NCBI GenBank assembly: GCA_964551475.1
Contig: CAZKCI010000045.1
Location: forward strand, 1 to 64,000
Source: CAZKCI01 sp964551475
Lineage (GTDB): Bacteria > Auribacterota > Erginobacteria > Erginobacterales > CAZKCI01
Length of the DNA stretch: 64,000 bases
Direction: 5' to 3'
A model generated the notes under the pieces. The model saw only the letters and a list, made by a program, of their open reading frames with translations, was not told the DNA's origin and made no database searches. The stretch's first letter is position 1. Every line of letters starts with the position of its first letter. A program made the position numbers and the translations under genes. Shown one piece after another: positions 1-7,870 of this stretch.

Positions 1-1660
1 GACATTCTGAGGGACGGAAATAAGCGATATCCGCCGTGCCGTTGCCATCGTAATCCCCACTGACGGGAAGATCACCGCTCGTACCGAAATATGTCCGGGT
101 TATATCCCGAACCGCCCACAGACCGATCGAGGGGCGGAAGAGGGCAAAGTCGGAGGTCCCGTCGCCGTTATAGTCTCCGCTGGAGAGGACCATATAGACC
201 GGCGTGGCGAGGCAACAGGGCGAGGGGGAAGCGGAAGGAGTGGGGGTAGGAATGGCTGGGCTAGGGGATGCTGGCGGCCAGCAAGCTTCCAGATACTGTG
301 TGGAGGTGGTGTGGGAGAACCAGGCGGACCACCAGGTCTGGTCGGGTCGCGTCCCCCAGGACCACTGCGCGTTATAGAAGGTGCAGTCGGGGAACCCGGA
401 GAGGGCCTGCCAGGCGCTGGAGGAGTAGCCGATAGAGTAGTAGGTGTCTGGCGTGTGAAGGATGAGGTAGCTGTAATGGACCGGGTCGCGATAATAGAAA
501 TCTATCTGAATGGGGGTGGGCGAGGGGGTCTTGCAGCCTTCAGGGGTTGGCGTTGGAGTGGGGGTTTTGTATCCTTCAGGGGTTGACGTCGGAGTGGGTG
601 TCGGAGTTCTGGTAACTGGGGGCGTAATGCCGGTGGTCGGATGCGACGTTGGTGTCGGGGACTGTAATGGCTTGGAGTACCAGACATCATTTTTCCCTGC
701 GCCCCCGATCACCCATATTTTATCGCTGTAAACCACAGAAGTATGGTAGTCCCTTCCCTCCCATTGGGCCCCCGAGGTGGCCTCAACCCAGTTCGCGCCG
801 TCTGTTGAGTACCAGACATCATTATAGTTAGAATGAGAATCTTCTCCTTGTCCTCCGATCACCCACATCTTGTCTTCATAGACCACAGAGGTGTGGCCCG
901 ACCTTGCCCTCCATTGAGCCCCCGAGGTCGCCTCGATCCAGTTTATTCCGTCAGTCGAGTGCCAGACGTCGTTCATATTGTCATAAAAATCTCCTTGTCC
1001 TCCGATCACCCACATCTTGTCATCGTAGACCAAAGAGGCGTGAAACCATCTTGGCGGCCATTGGGCCCCCGAGGTGGCCTCGATCCAGTTTGCCCCGTCT
1101 GTCGAATGCCAGACATCGTTATTTCTTGACGAAAAACAATTATCCAATCCTCCAATAATCCATATCTCACCGTTATAGACTACAGAGGAATGCCCATCCC
1201 TGCTTCCCCAACGGTTCTTCGAGGTGGCCTCAACCCAGTTCACGCCGTCTTTCGAATGCCAGGCATCGTTATAACAATTAAAGCCTCCAAGCACCCACAT
1301 CTCGCCATTGAAGACTACCGAAGCATGCGCGTACCTCCAATACCATTGAGCCTCAAAGGTGGCCACAGTCCAATTTACTCCGTCAGTCGAATACCAAACG
1401 TCATTACGATCGGCACCAACGTATCCTCCGATCACCCACATCTTGTCATCATAGACCACGGAGGTGTGGCCCGACCTCCCTTCCCATTGGGCCCCCGAGG
1501 TCGCCTCAACCCACGATGCCCCCACTTGCGCTTGGGTCGGAGAGGGCGAAGGTAAGCGCGTTGCAAACGGGTTAGCGGTCGGCGTCGGTGTCTGATCCTG
1601 TGCGAAACATGGGAAAGCCAGGACCGCCGCCACCCCCGCCATCACTCCGATTCCCTTCAT
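1..1660 (-). CDS. Secreted Kelch-like repeat protein with C-terminal DxDGDG repeats (partial, runs off left edge)
   Basis: Read on the minus strand from an ATG at 1660, about 553 codons are visible and the frame stays open to the window edge, so the C-terminus is missing. The N-terminus has a signal peptide ending near FPCFAQD, then a Thr/Pro linker. Six Kelch-like units of about 50 residues follow (consensus NWVEATSGAQW, then GHTSVVYDDKMWVIGG, then NDVWYSTDG), as expected for a beta-propeller. A PTPTP linker, a short unassigned domain (LILHTPDTYYSIGYSS) and at least two DYNGDGTSD...FRPS...GLWAVRDITRTYFG repeats follow. That tail is shared with the secreted proteins at 2385-5249 and 58034-60751. 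Likely extracellular or surface-bound; ligand unknown. Confidence 0.85.
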   Translation of the reverse strand, partial: MKGIGVMAGVAAVLAFPCFAQDQTPTPTANPFATRLPSPSPTQAQVGASWVEATSGAQWEGRSGHTSVVYDDKMWVIGGYVGADRNDVWYSTDGVNWTVATFEAQWYWRYAHASVVFNGEMWVLGGFNCYNDAWHSKDGVNWVEATSKNRWGSRDGHSSVVYNGEIWIIGGLDNCFSSRNNDVWHSTDGANWIEATSGAQWPPRWFHASLVYDDKMWVIGGQGDFYDNMNDVWHSTDGINWIEATSGAQWRARSGHTSVVYEDKMWVIGGQGEDSHSNYNDVWYSTDGANWVEATSGAQWEGRDYHTSVVYSDKIWVIGGAGKNDVWYSKPLQSPTPTSHPTTGITPPVTRTPTPTPTSTPEGYKTPTPTPTPEGCKTPSPTPIQIDFYYRDPVHYSYLILHTPDTYYSIGYSSSAWQALSGFPDCTFYNAQWSWGTRPDQTWWSAWFSHTTSTQYLEACWPPASPSPAIPTPTPSASPSPCCLATPVYMVLSSGDYNGDGTSDFALFRPSIGLWAVRDITRTYFGTSGDLPVSGDYDGNGTADIAYFRPSEC

Positions 1661-1764
1661 GCATCTCACGAGAAGAATCTCCGGATTCGGCTTTTGATGC
1701 CTGGCTAATCCCCATGCCGGTATTGGATTACGTGAATCGGCCTGGGATCGTATTCAAGTACCGT

Positions 1765-1962
1765 TCAGACAATAGGTATTCTCGGTTCATGCGGTATTCG
1801 CACTTTTTTGTGCTTGCCGCACTTGGTGCAAATCCATTCGGCCGAGGCCACCCAAGGATGGGGATGCAGTTTAGTTTCTCCCGGCGGAGCCGGACGCCAG
1901 TCGGTATGCCGGCAAACCGACCGCTGAATAATCGTTGTGAGCATCTTCTTAGATGTTTTCAT
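1765..1962 (-). CDS. Small hypothetical protein with one CxxC
   Basis: A 65-codon frame between the DUF2007 gene and the Kelch-like gene, same strand. The C-terminal half contains ICTKCGK, half of a zinc-knuckle-like motif, with a third Cys and His residues further upstream (CRHTDWRP, KLHPHPW). No clear ribosome binding site precedes the ATG and I do not recognise the family. It is kept as a low-confidence gene because the orientation and spacing fit the neighbours and the CxxC segment looks non-random; it may be a chance frame. Confidence 0.35.
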   Translation of the reverse strand: MKTSKKMLTTIIQRSVCRHTDWRPAPPGETKLHPHPWVASAEWICTKCGKHKKVRIPHEPRIPIV

Positions 1963-2030
1963 TATCTGGTGTTGATCCCTACAGCCTGTCCTAAGCGGGT
2001 GGGATTAATCTTTACCTGTCCCGCTGGCTA

Positions 2031-2276
2031 TTAGTCACTGGATTGGGGTTCCATCGGCTTCAACGCCGCCTTTGCTTTCTTCACCTCGGATGACGGAACG
2101 AGCACTTTCACGACAGCACCGCGACCACCACCGACTACCCGCCAAGGAGCCAGAGTGCCGATCACTTCGTCCTTAAGGAATACCCGTATCCCGCTGGATT
2201 CAAGGACAGATCTTACGAGATCGGCCTGGACGGTATCTCCAGCGAAGACGATTGCAAAATTGTCGGGTTCAGACAT
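2031..2276 (-). CDS. DUF2007-family small protein
   Basis: An 81-residue protein matching the pattern of DUF2007 (putative signal-transducing protein): an early beta strand FAIVFAGDTVQADLVRSVLESSGI, then VFLKDE, and near the end VVKVLVPSSEVKKAKAAL. The family fold is ferredoxin-like and its biochemical role is not established. The ATG is preceded by GAGAAGGGAGC, a good ribosome binding site. The conserved hairpin element at 2294-2371 ends 17 bases upstream, so transcription into this gene may depend on it. Confidence 0.75.
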   Translation of the reverse strand: MSEPDNFAIVFAGDTVQADLVRSVLESSGIRVFLKDEVIGTLAPWRVVGGGRGAVVKVLVPSSEVKKAKAALKPMEPQSSD

Positions 2277-2293
2277 CGGTGCTCCCTTCTCAT

Positions 2294-2371
2294 AAAAATA
2301 CCCAGCCGGACATCGCTTTCCGACGCCGGGCTAGACCTGCCGAACCTCGTGTTCCCAGTCGGGTCTCACAA
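2294..2371 (-). ncRNA. Conserved hairpin element, copy B (candidate structured RNA or terminator)
   Basis: On the minus strand this about 78-nt segment shares GAGGTTCGGCAG and a following CCCGGC...CGGA..G.GATGTCC...GGG hairpin with 5305-5387. The closing stem here (GCCCGGC with GCTGGGT) uses G-U pairs where copy A has A-U and G-C. That keeps pairing only in minus-strand RNA. The stem is followed by TATTTTTAT, terminator-like. It lies between the stop of the gene at 2385-5249 and the DUF2007 start. Class unknown. Confidence 0.5.
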
Positions 2372-2384
2372 TGGCTTCCCCTCG

Positions 2385-5249
2385 CTATCTGGTGACGGGG
2401 AGATCGTTGGTTGATCCAAACCAGCACCGGGTGAGATTCCTAATCGCCCAATGGCCCGAAGATGGGCGGAAAACGGCCGGCTGGGTCCCGTCGCCGCCAA
2501 TGTAGTTGGCGGGGACGGGGATATCGCCGTCTATCCCGAGGTAAATCCTGCTGGGGTCTTCCTGGGATAGAATCCCCGCCCAGAGACCCGTAGAGGGACG
2601 ATAGACGGCAATCTCCGTCGTCCCATCCAAGTCGTAATCCGCCGGCACGGGAATGTCTCCCCCCATCCCGAACCACTGGTAGGTCAGGCCGCGGATGGCC
2701 CAGAGACCGGATGACTGACGAAAGATCGCAGCGTCGATCCAGCCGTCGTTATCGTAATCGGCGGGAACGGGCATATCCCCCGCTCTTCCGAAGAAGATAT
2801 ACGTCAGATCGCGAACATCCCAAATACCGTCACCCGGGCGGAAGACCGCAGCATCCGCCGTTCCATCCCGATCATAGTCTCTCGGAATAGGGATGTCGCC
2901 GGATCTTCCGAACGATAATTGCGTTAGATTCCTGACGGCCCAGAGACTGGAGAGGGGGCGGAAGATGGCGACCCGGCTCGTCCCATCACCCGCATAGTCT
3001 CCTGAGACGGGTATATCGTCCGCTATCCCGAAGTAAACCCTGCTCAGCCCTGCTATCGACCAGAGACCGTTAGAAGGACGGAAGATGGCGATTTCCGCTT
3101 CGCCATGGCCGTCGTAGTCCCCGCTCTCCAGGGTAAGAGAGAAAGCATGAGGCGTGGGGGGAGGGGTCGGTGTGACAGGGGTAGGTGTGGGGGTCCTGCT
3201 GGGGGCAGGGGTGATTTTAGCTGTCGGCGTCGGCGAGGGTGCGGCCAGGACCTCGATGTCATCCAGGCAAACCCCGAATCCATCGTGCGGTTTGCCTTGG
3301 AAACATAGGGAATAAGCGTTGCTGACTTCAGGCAAGAGAAGCGTCCTCTTAACCCAGAAGTATTCCTCGGTTGCATAGTTAGCAAGCTGCGTCCAAGAGC
3401 CTTCCGGAGAGACGCGGTAATATACTGTGAGCACATTTGGAAGCAGGCTGGACTGCCAGCTCGCGTGCCAGAATGTCAGGCGGGGGCTGGCCGAACCCTC
3501 CGGGAATACCAGAGGCGGCGAGATCAGACGGGTGACGGGATCGCCGCCGATGATTGTATCGTCAAAAAGCGCATTAAATAATCCGCTGTGTGGATCGGGA
3601 GGCTTGTCGTGAGCCCCGCCGTGGCTCGCTAGCCAGTCGACATCGTATCGGATGTATTGCTTCCGCCAGCGCTCCGGAGCCCCCGACTGCCATGTCCCTT
3701 CGAAATCCTCGCGAAACGGCAATGTCTGCGGATCCGGCGCGGGTGTCGCGCTGGGAGAGGGAGAAGGCGAGCGTGAAGGGCTGGGAACCGGCGAAGGTGT
3801 CGTATAATGCCCTTCCCATTTGAACTTGCTGATGAAGATATCCGTGGCCCAGAGCAGGCTCGCTTGGTAGGCATTCAGCGTCGGGAAATCATCCGACCAA
3901 GTTTTTCCGCTGACGTAGACCGATCCTTCCCGATCGACGGCGATGCCCCCCCCTTCGTCCCTTGCTCTTCCGCCCCAGTAGGAGGAATACAGCCGCTGAG
4001 CATCCCCGGCGGCGAAGGAGCAGATCATGGCATCGTCTTCTCCGGCATTGATCGGTTGATAGGCATTCTTGAGGTCGGGGAATCCATCGTCATTCGTCGC
4101 GATGGTAAAGAGCTTTCCATCGTCTCCGAGAACCAGATCTCCCAAGAATCCGTTTTTTGCTGCAAAGCCGCTGCGATAAAGCAAGCATGACCCCGAGGAA
4201 GCGAATTTGGAAACGTATTCCGCTCGCTCCCAATCGTTGCCATTGTAGTGACCCAGATATATCTCGGTGTTTATGGCCAAGCTCATGCCTCCGGAATTCC
4301 CTTCATTCTCCGCGTAGTAGGTCGAGAAGACGAGAGACGAACCGGAGGATGAAAACTTGGTCAGGAAGGCCGAATACTGGCCCCCTCCCGCCTGGGGTTG
4401 GTAGGCGTTGACGACGGGGAAGTTGTGGGCTTCCGTTTCACCCGTAGCGTATGCATACCCCTCCGAATCGACGGCTATACTATAAATGTACGAGTTGCCC
4501 GATCCGCCCAGATACGTTGAGTATTCGAGAGCCGATCCCGAGCTGGACAGTTTGGTCATGATGGCATTGGTACCCGCCAATTTGACGCTCTGATATGGGT
4601 TCCGCAAGGGATAGTCGCTGGCGTCGGATTGGCCGCCGATATAGGCATGACCTTCGCTGTCCACACAGAGATCGTCGGCTATTTCTATTCCCAGGTACTG
4701 CTGCACGCCTCCCACCATGGTGCAGTATTCCAGTTCGGAACCCGAGGACGAGAACTTGGCGACGAAGGCGTCGTTACGGCCGCGCAGGGCGGCTTGATAG
4801 CTGTTCTTGGTGGGGAAATCGCTTGAACTCGTTTCTCCCGCGATATAGATGCGCTTCTCCTCATCCAGGACGAGCGAAGTGGAGAATTCCCCGCTTTCAC
4901 CCCCAAGATAAGTCGAGAAGATCAGGGTGGAGCCCGAAGAAGACAGCTTGGTCAGCACCGCATCGTAGTAATTATCCCCCTCCATGGAGGGTTGGTAGGG
5001 GTTGCAGGTGGGGAAGTCCTGGGAAAAAGTGTCGCTGGTCACATAAATGTTGCTTTCGGAATCGACCGCGATTTTGACGTGATACGCCGCCTCGCCACGA
5101 CTCCCGCCCAAATAGGTCGAGTAGACAGGGACAAGCTGCGATACATAGTTCACCGGCGTGGGCGAAGGCGTCTGAGCCGGGAGGTCGAAAGCTGCCGCCC
5201 AGACGGCGAGCGATAGCGATACTCCTATGATGGTTAGCTTGGTCCGCAT
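2385..5249 (-). CDS. Secreted SBBP-type beta-propeller protein with six C-terminal DxDGDG repeats
   Basis: 954 residues with a cleavable signal peptide (hydrophobic residues 6-22, ending AFDLPAQ). Residues about 40-490 hold about seven SBBP-type units (consensus FSTYLGG, then IAVDSEGYAYVTG, then DFPTLNAYQ, then AFVTKFSSSGS). A PSPSPSPS linker follows, then a jelly-roll-like region starting LPFREDFEGTW and ending LCLDDIEV-like, which resembles MAM/carbohydrate-binding folds. After a second Pro/Thr linker come six 40-50-residue DYDGDG...AIFRPSSGLWAIRNLTR.WFG..GDIPVP repeats up to the C-terminus. Probably extracellular; ligand unknown. The hairpin element at 5305-5387 precedes it. Confidence 0.85.
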   Translation of the reverse strand: MRTKLTIIGVSLSLAVWAAAFDLPAQTPSPTPVNYVSQLVPVYSTYLGGSRGEAAYHVKIAVDSESNIYVTSDTFSQDFPTCNPYQPSMEGDNYYDAVLTKLSSSGSTLIFSTYLGGESGEFSTSLVLDEEKRIYIAGETSSSDFPTKNSYQAALRGRNDAFVAKFSSSGSELEYCTMVGGVQQYLGIEIADDLCVDSEGHAYIGGQSDASDYPLRNPYQSVKLAGTNAIMTKLSSSGSALEYSTYLGGSGNSYIYSIAVDSEGYAYATGETEAHNFPVVNAYQPQAGGGQYSAFLTKFSSSGSSLVFSTYYAENEGNSGGMSLAINTEIYLGHYNGNDWERAEYVSKFASSGSCLLYRSGFAAKNGFLGDLVLGDDGKLFTIATNDDGFPDLKNAYQPINAGEDDAMICSFAAGDAQRLYSSYWGGRARDEGGGIAVDREGSVYVSGKTWSDDFPTLNAYQASLLWATDIFISKFKWEGHYTTPSPVPSPSRSPSPSPSATPAPDPQTLPFREDFEGTWQSGAPERWRKQYIRYDVDWLASHGGAHDKPPDPHSGLFNALFDDTIIGGDPVTRLISPPLVFPEGSASPRLTFWHASWQSSLLPNVLTVYYRVSPEGSWTQLANYATEEYFWVKRTLLLPEVSNAYSLCFQGKPHDGFGVCLDDIEVLAAPSPTPTAKITPAPSRTPTPTPVTPTPPPTPHAFSLTLESGDYDGHGEAEIAIFRPSNGLWSIAGLSRVYFGIADDIPVSGDYAGDGTSRVAIFRPLSSLWAVRNLTQLSFGRSGDIPIPRDYDRDGTADAAVFRPGDGIWDVRDLTYIFFGRAGDMPVPADYDNDGWIDAAIFRQSSGLWAIRGLTYQWFGMGGDIPVPADYDLDGTTEIAVYRPSTGLWAGILSQEDPSRIYLGIDGDIPVPANYIGGDGTQPAVFRPSSGHWAIRNLTRCWFGSTNDLPVTR

Positions 5250-5304
5250 TGGTGGAAGATTCCCGAGGTAAACCGTTGATCAGTCGCGTCTCCCTATCCC
5301 GAAG

Positions 5305-5387
5305 AAACAAAACCCGGCCAGGACATCTCTATCCGAGCCGGGTCAGAAACTGCCGAACCTCATGTTCCCCGCCTGTCTTCACAACAT
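5305..5387 (-). ncRNA. Conserved hairpin element, copy A (candidate leader RNA)
   Basis: Minus-strand sequence closely related to 2294-2371: a GTTGTGA block, GGAACATGAGGTTCGGCAG, then a 7-bp stem ACCCGGC/GCCGGGT enclosing GATGTCC, followed by TTTTGTTT. It sits 56 nt upstream of the secreted SBBP-type gene start. No coding gene precedes it on this strand, which favours a leader or small RNA over a plain gene terminator. I could not assign it to a known riboswitch class. Confidence 0.5.
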
Positions 5388-5654
5388 CTCCCGCCGGGGT
5401 TAGGGTGAACCGTAGAGAACATTGTCTTCCTTCCGATACAGCCAAGCAACAGGTTTTAGACGAACTGGAAGATTTCCCGCTTCCCCGTCGGGAGATGCAG
5501 CATCCCATCAGTCAATCCCCTAGAATGGAGGCGTTATACGCCTCCCTAGGATTTTAGACGCTTTTGCTTCAACTCCTTGTAATGCAGAAAATAATGATCA
5601 TCGGCATCAGCCGAAAATGACCATGATAAATCCAGCCACAAATACGGCATCCCC
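5388..5654. other. Gap without a recognisable gene; one compact hairpin
   Basis: No convincing gene is seen between the leader element and the tmRNA terminator. The segment contains an 8-bp hairpin with a 3-base loop (GGAGGCGT/ACGCCTCC, 5527-5545) flanked by CCTAG/CTAGG (5519-5550). On the plus strand it is followed by ATTTTAG. A 103-codon plus-strand frame here lacks family features or a ribosome binding site. Confidence 0.4.
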
Positions 5655-5662
5655 TAAATATA

Positions 5663-5703
5663 AAATGGCGTAATCCATTAGTATATAACAGATTACGCCA
5701 TTT
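5663..5703 (-). terminator. Rho-independent-type terminator of ssrA
   Basis: Perfect 13-bp inverted repeat (AAATGGCGTAATC / GATTACGCCATTT) with a 15-base loop, immediately downstream of the tmRNA 3' end on the minus strand. The tail is TTTATATTTA. Confidence 0.75.
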
Positions 5704-5706
5704 CAT

Positions 5707-6057
5707 TGGAGGCGGGGGGAGTTGAACCCCCGTCCTGTGGCAAATCCCTCCGGTCGTCTACAGGCTTAGACGGTCATTTGCATTCGCCCCCGCCGGCTCC
5801 GGCCGACAGGATCCGTCGGGGACTAACCGCCCGTATCAATCTCGCCCCTTCCCCCGGCGATTCAGGGTCGGGACCAGCCCGCTGCCGTTCGCCCATCCCA
5901 ATCCCGCGGGCTGGATCAGGTGGACGTGGCGACATTAAGCCGCCATTACAAACTGCTCATTGGCAGTTATCATTGTGCCAGGTGTTTATAGAGGCCTCCC
6001 GGCAACCTCTGCCTGCGGAACCGGCTTCATTGCCCCAGTCGAAACCGTTTCGCCCCC
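5707..6057 (-). ncRNA. ssrA: tmRNA (transfer-messenger RNA)
   Basis: About 351 nt on the minus strand. The 5' end GGGGGCGAAACGGTTTCGAC is the typical tmRNA start. The 3' end carries the T-arm GGACGGGGGTTCAACTCC and the acceptor strand CGCCTCC plus discriminator A. The 7-bp acceptor stem pairs 6057-6051 with the 3' strand, with one G-U. The terminal CCA is not encoded (ATG follows), so it must be added after transcription. The tag reading frame (5935-5964) encodes ANEQFVMAA followed by TAA, giving a proteolysis tag A-ANEQFVMAA with the hydrophobic AA end expected for ClpXP recognition. A long pseudoknot-rich middle region follows the tag. The RNA rescues stalled ribosomes together with SmpB, whose gene is not in this window. 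Confidence 0.95.
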
Positions 6058-6162
6058 TTTTGATTTCCTTGGCGGAAATTCAAAAGTATTTTTCAAAGAA
6101 CCACTCACCAAGCTACGCCATTTTTACGGCCGATGCAAGCGTCACGATGTCGGCTGAGCTCC

Positions 6163-6205
6163 ATGGACTATATGGACACTATGGACGAGATGGACGGGCA
6201 TGGAC
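6163..6205 (+). repeat. TGGACNNNA array (five units)
   Basis: Five ATGGAC units spaced mostly 9 bp apart, just upstream of the four-helix-bundle gene. The inverted counterpart (GTCCAT units) lies inside that gene at 6750-6795. Confidence 0.85.
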
Positions 6206-6291
6206 AGCAAACGGCCGCGCGAGCAAAAATACTGCAAGAAAATGCCCGCGAAAAGCGTCCTTATCTATGGCAGGGACAATGCGGACGAACT

Positions 6292-6969
6292 ATGAGCCAC
6301 AAGCCACAAGAGCCCCTGATACCGAAGCACGGCGGCTATCGGAAACTCAAAAGCTACCGGATAGCGCAGCTGGTCCATGACGTCACGGTGCGGTTCTGCG
6401 AACGATATGTCGAACGGAAAAGCCGCACACGCGACCAGATGGTCCAGGCCGCCCGGTCCGGCGTGCAGAACATCGCCGAGGGGAGCCAGGCGAGCGGGAC
6501 CTCCCGCAAAACCGAGCTCAAGCTGACCAGCGTGGCCCGCTCCAGCCTCGAGGAGCTCCGTCTGGACTATGAGGATTTCCTGCGCCAGCACGGTTGGGAG
6601 CTCTGGGCGCGGGAGGACGCGCGCCGTCGGGAGCTCGTGGCCCGGCGCTGCGGCACGGCGGAGGAGGTGGCGCTGTGGGTGAGGGAAAAAGCTCTGGCCA
6701 GGCGAAATGGACAGTCTGGACGACAAGAACGGCCCGCCGAGATTAAATCGTCCATTCCGTCCATGAGGTCCATAGCGTCCATACCGTCCATCCAGGCCGC
6801 CTATCCCGAGATCTCGGCCAATGCCGTCCTCGTTTTGATCGGCGTGGCCTCCACGCTCCTCGACCGGCAGATCGCCACACTGGCTCGGACCTTTGAGAGG
6901 GAGGGCGGCTTCACGGAGAGGCTTTACCGGACAAGGCTGCTGGAGAGAAAGAAAAGCAGCGATCAGTGA
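6292..6969 (+). CDS. Four-helix-bundle protein of the 23S rRNA intervening-sequence (S23/IVP) family with suffix domain
   Basis: 225 residues from the ATG giving MSHKPQEPLIPKHGGYRKL; an earlier in-frame ATG at 6133 would only add translated repeat sequence. Residues about 15-105 match the four-helix-bundle family related to 23S intervening-sequence proteins and Avd (KLKSYRIAQLVHDVT, then DQMVQAARSGVQNIAEGS, then KTELKLTSVARSSLEELRLDYEDFL). Residues 171-212 form the suffix domain (YPEISANAVLVLIGVASTLLDRQ, then EGGFTERLYR). The linker between them, about residues 151-168, is encoded by an array of GTCCAT repeats and reads as low-complexity IPSMRSIASIPSI. Biochemical role unknown; family members are thought to bind nucleic acid. 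A palindromic array of the same repeat follows the stop. Confidence 0.85.
   Translation: MSHKPQEPLIPKHGGYRKLKSYRIAQLVHDVTVRFCERYVERKSRTRDQMVQAARSGVQNIAEGSQASGTSRKTELKLTSVARSSLEELRLDYEDFLRQHGWELWAREDARRRELVARRCGTAEEVALWVREKALARRNGQSGRQERPAEIKSSIPSMRSIASIPSIQAAYPEISANAVLVLIGVASTLLDRQIATLARTFEREGGFTERLYRTRLLERKKSSDQ
6750..6795 (+). repeat. GTCCAT array inside the four-helix-bundle gene
   Basis: Five GTCCAT units at 9-bp spacing, the reverse complement of the array at 6163-6205. It encodes the linker between the bundle and the suffix domain without breaking the frame. Confidence 0.85.
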
Positions 6970-6993
6970 ACACCCGATTTCGGAAAAGATCAT

Positions 6994-7096
6994 ATGGACG
7001 ATATGGACTTTATGGACGAAATGGACACACGGAAGAAGCAGACCCGCTCCTAAAGTCCCTAGCGTCCATTCAGTCCATCTCGTCCATATCGTCCAT
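6994..7096. repeat. Palindromic TGGACNNNA / GTCCAT hairpin at a convergent junction
   Basis: Four ATGGAC units (6994, 7003, 7012, 7021) face four GTCCAT units (7064, 7073, 7082, 7091) across a 37-base loop, forming a long imperfect hairpin. It lies between the stop of the four-helix-bundle gene and the stop of the convergent decarboxylase gene, so it could terminate both. Confidence 0.8.
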
Positions 7097-7113
7097 GAAG
7101 CCCCAGCCGAAGC

Positions 7114-7815
7114 TCAGCGCTCGGCCTTCCGGACGTCCTCGCCGATGTCCCGGGAGAGGTCGCAGGTCAGGAAATCAAAGGTCAGGGGGAGAGACAGCTC
7201 CAGCCGGTTCAGGAACTGGACGCCGATCCTGACCTTCCGGGGGCGGCATTCCAGGAGATGGCCGCCGCAGGTCTTGTCGGCGGAGAGAAAGTGCAGATGC
7301 AGTCCGGCGACGTGGAGCGAGGAGAGGAACGACGGCGTGAAGAATCCGGCCACGGTCCCGGAGACGTTCTTCAGGTCGAAGACCGCCTGCCCTTTCGCCG
7401 CCTCGGCCAGGGGGCGATAGCTCTCCTGGCGGGGGACGGAACGGGTCTTCACCCGCGCGAAATCCCCCTCGATCCTCAGGCCATACATGATGTTGGGCGA
7501 GGGGAAGAGACTGAGCAGGAATTCGTGGAAGGCGGGCCACTCCGTCTCCTCGGCGAGGTCGTCGTGGCTCGTCGCCTGGTAGAAGGTCGCGCAGGCAAAG
7601 GGGGTCTGGACCTCGTCCGGAACCTCGTTGACCTTCCCCTCCCCCGTGATCTGGTAGATCCGCCCGTCGAGCAGGACCATCTCCCCGTCCAGCTCGTTGA
7701 AGGTGCCCAGGCCGAAGTCGCCGTGGCGCTTCACCTCGGAGAGAGGGACGTTCTGCTTGAAGATCCCCTCGACCAGCGCGTTCAGGGGAGCGGAGAGATA
7801 CAACGCATTAGTCAT
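7114..7815 (-). CDS. budA: Alpha-acetolactate decarboxylase
   Basis: 233 residues. Converts (S)-2-acetolactate to acetoin and CO2 in the cytoplasm, the second step of the butanediol/acetoin fermentation branch. Family motifs: N-terminal YLSAPLNALVEGIF, KRHGDFGLGTFNELDGEMV, GRIYQI, then PFACATF. The zinc-binding part is GLHLHFLS followed by GGHLLEC, giving the three His ligands. Length and motif order are normal. The start lies in an iterated TGACCAATG-type repeat and no ribosome binding site is evident, so the first few residues are uncertain. mazG lies upstream on the same strand. Confidence 0.92.
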   Translation of the reverse strand: MTNALYLSAPLNALVEGIFKQNVPLSEVKRHGDFGLGTFNELDGEMVLLDGRIYQITGEGKVNEVPDEVQTPFACATFYQATSHDDLAEETEWPAFHEFLLSLFPSPNIMYGLRIEGDFARVKTRSVPRQESYRPLAEAAKGQAVFDLKNVSGTVAGFFTPSFLSSLHVAGLHLHFLSADKTCGGHLLECRPRKVRIGVQFLNRLELSLPLTFDFLTCDLSRDIGEDVRKAER

Positions 7816-7870
7816 TGGTCACTTTGCATTGGTCAACGGTCAACCAGGCAGAGGGTAAATACTCCCGGCT

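Noticed and set aside
2294..5387. The hairpin element as a cyclic-di-GMP or other named riboswitch
   Set aside because: The core motifs of the c-di-GMP, cobalamin and SAM classes that I know are not present; left as unclassified.
5249..5557. A plus-strand frame covering the leader of the secreted SBBP-type gene
   Set aside because: No ribosome binding site, no family similarity, and it overlaps the conserved hairpin element.
5706..6380. Long plus-strand reading frame across the tmRNA
   Set aside because: The region is explained by ssrA on the other strand, and the frame lacks family motifs and a ribosome binding site.
6292..6969. Part of a diversity-generating retroelement (Avd)
   Set aside because: No reverse transcriptase or template/variable repeats are nearby; similarity is at the four-helix-bundle fold only.
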